Shown here: one piece after another, positions 63,920 to 64,000 of the stretch | Layout: each line of letters begins with the position of its first letter | How positions within the stretch are numbered: the first letter of the stretch is position 1 | Assembly: GCA_017560825.1 (NCBI GenBank) | Contig: JAFZED010000054.1 | Location: 1-64,000, forward strand | Length of the DNA stretch: 64,000 nt | Source: Bacteroidales bacterium | GTDB lineage: Bacteria; Bacteroidota; Bacteroidia; Bacteroidales; UBA932 | Reading direction: 5' to 3' | Program-made: the position numbers and the translations under genes | The notes under the pieces: model-generated | What the model was told of the DNA's origin: nothing | Databases searched by the model: none | The model's input: only the letters and a program-made list of their open reading frames with translations

Positions 63920-64000
63920 ATGAAACTCAAACTTACTCTTTTTGCGTTCTGCTCTCTTATCGCACTTGCCTGTGCTCCGAAGCAGGCGAGTGTAGAAATC
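63920..64000 (+). CDS. Lipoprotein, 5' part only
   Basis: A reading frame starts at ATG 63920 and is open to the right edge. The first 19 residues, MKLKLTLFAFCSLIALACA, are a lipoprotein signal with lipobox LALAC, followed by PKQASVEI. The rest lies outside the window. It begins about 90 bp after the REP-B array. The family cannot be determined. Confidence 0.65.
   Translation, partial: MKLKLTLFAFCSLIALACAPKQASVEI

Overview
The window looks like a chromosomal segment of a Bacteroidales bacterium (Bacteroidota). The evidence is SusC/SusD-type outer-membrane genes, many lipoproteins with a short signal peptide and lipobox Cys, almost no Shine-Dalgarno sequences, promoters with the TAnnTTTG -7 box, and housekeeping genes of that group (DUF2795, DUF4831, pepD, TldD/PmbA pair). 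An uncultured gut or rumen lineage is plausible, but the species cannot be told from sequence reading alone.

Layout. 1-1718: a partial thioredoxin-like gene and two unrecognised secreted proteins, ending at a tRNA-Arg(ACG) whose 3' end is duplicated 210 bp away. 1969-4471 (minus): grpE, dnaJ, rplS, tRNA-Arg. 4789-22556 (plus): a phosphodiester-themed accessory locus with a GlpT-like transporter, three calcineurin-like phosphoesterases (one fused to a glycerophosphodiester phosphodiesterase), an MBL-fold hydrolase, a SusC gene split by an in-frame TAG, SusD and a surface lipoprotein with two tandem copies of one domain. A REP-associated transposase (RAYT) with its palindromic repeats interrupts it. 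23002-30772 (minus): ABC-F, trkA, glycosyltransferase 2, SlyD-type isomerase, pmbA and tldD. 30973-34052 (minus): zeta-toxin-like kinase, DUF2400 protein and POT peptide transporter. 34237-44508: lipid A-type acyltransferase, DUF4831, pepD, CotH, OmpA-like, purT, HAD hydrolase and acyl-CoA synthetase. 44642-47311: a duplicated pair of outer-membrane protein plus companion protein. 47435-50476: htpG, folE, DUF2795. 50540-53365: a giant beta-helix lipoprotein. 53488-61782: a xylan/arabinoxylan-type cluster (GH5, GH43, GH43-GH8 fusion, small beta-sandwich protein, GH43-lectin, CotH). 61783-63919: a second RAYT with a different palindrome family. 63920-64000: the start of another lipoprotein.

How genes work together. 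In 4789-22556 the parts suggest this order: surface capture (SusC/D and lipoprotein), release of glycerol-3-phosphate or other phosphate esters (phosphoesterases, GDPD), then import through the GlpT-like carrier. In 53488-61782 the enzymes fit stepwise xylan side-chain and backbone oligosaccharide breakdown, but no SusC/D pair is present. The non-coding DNA is unusually rich: two REP/RAYT systems, a 186-bp element present twice with the same end next to a start codon, two structured intergenic elements sharing a core, and several large hairpins.
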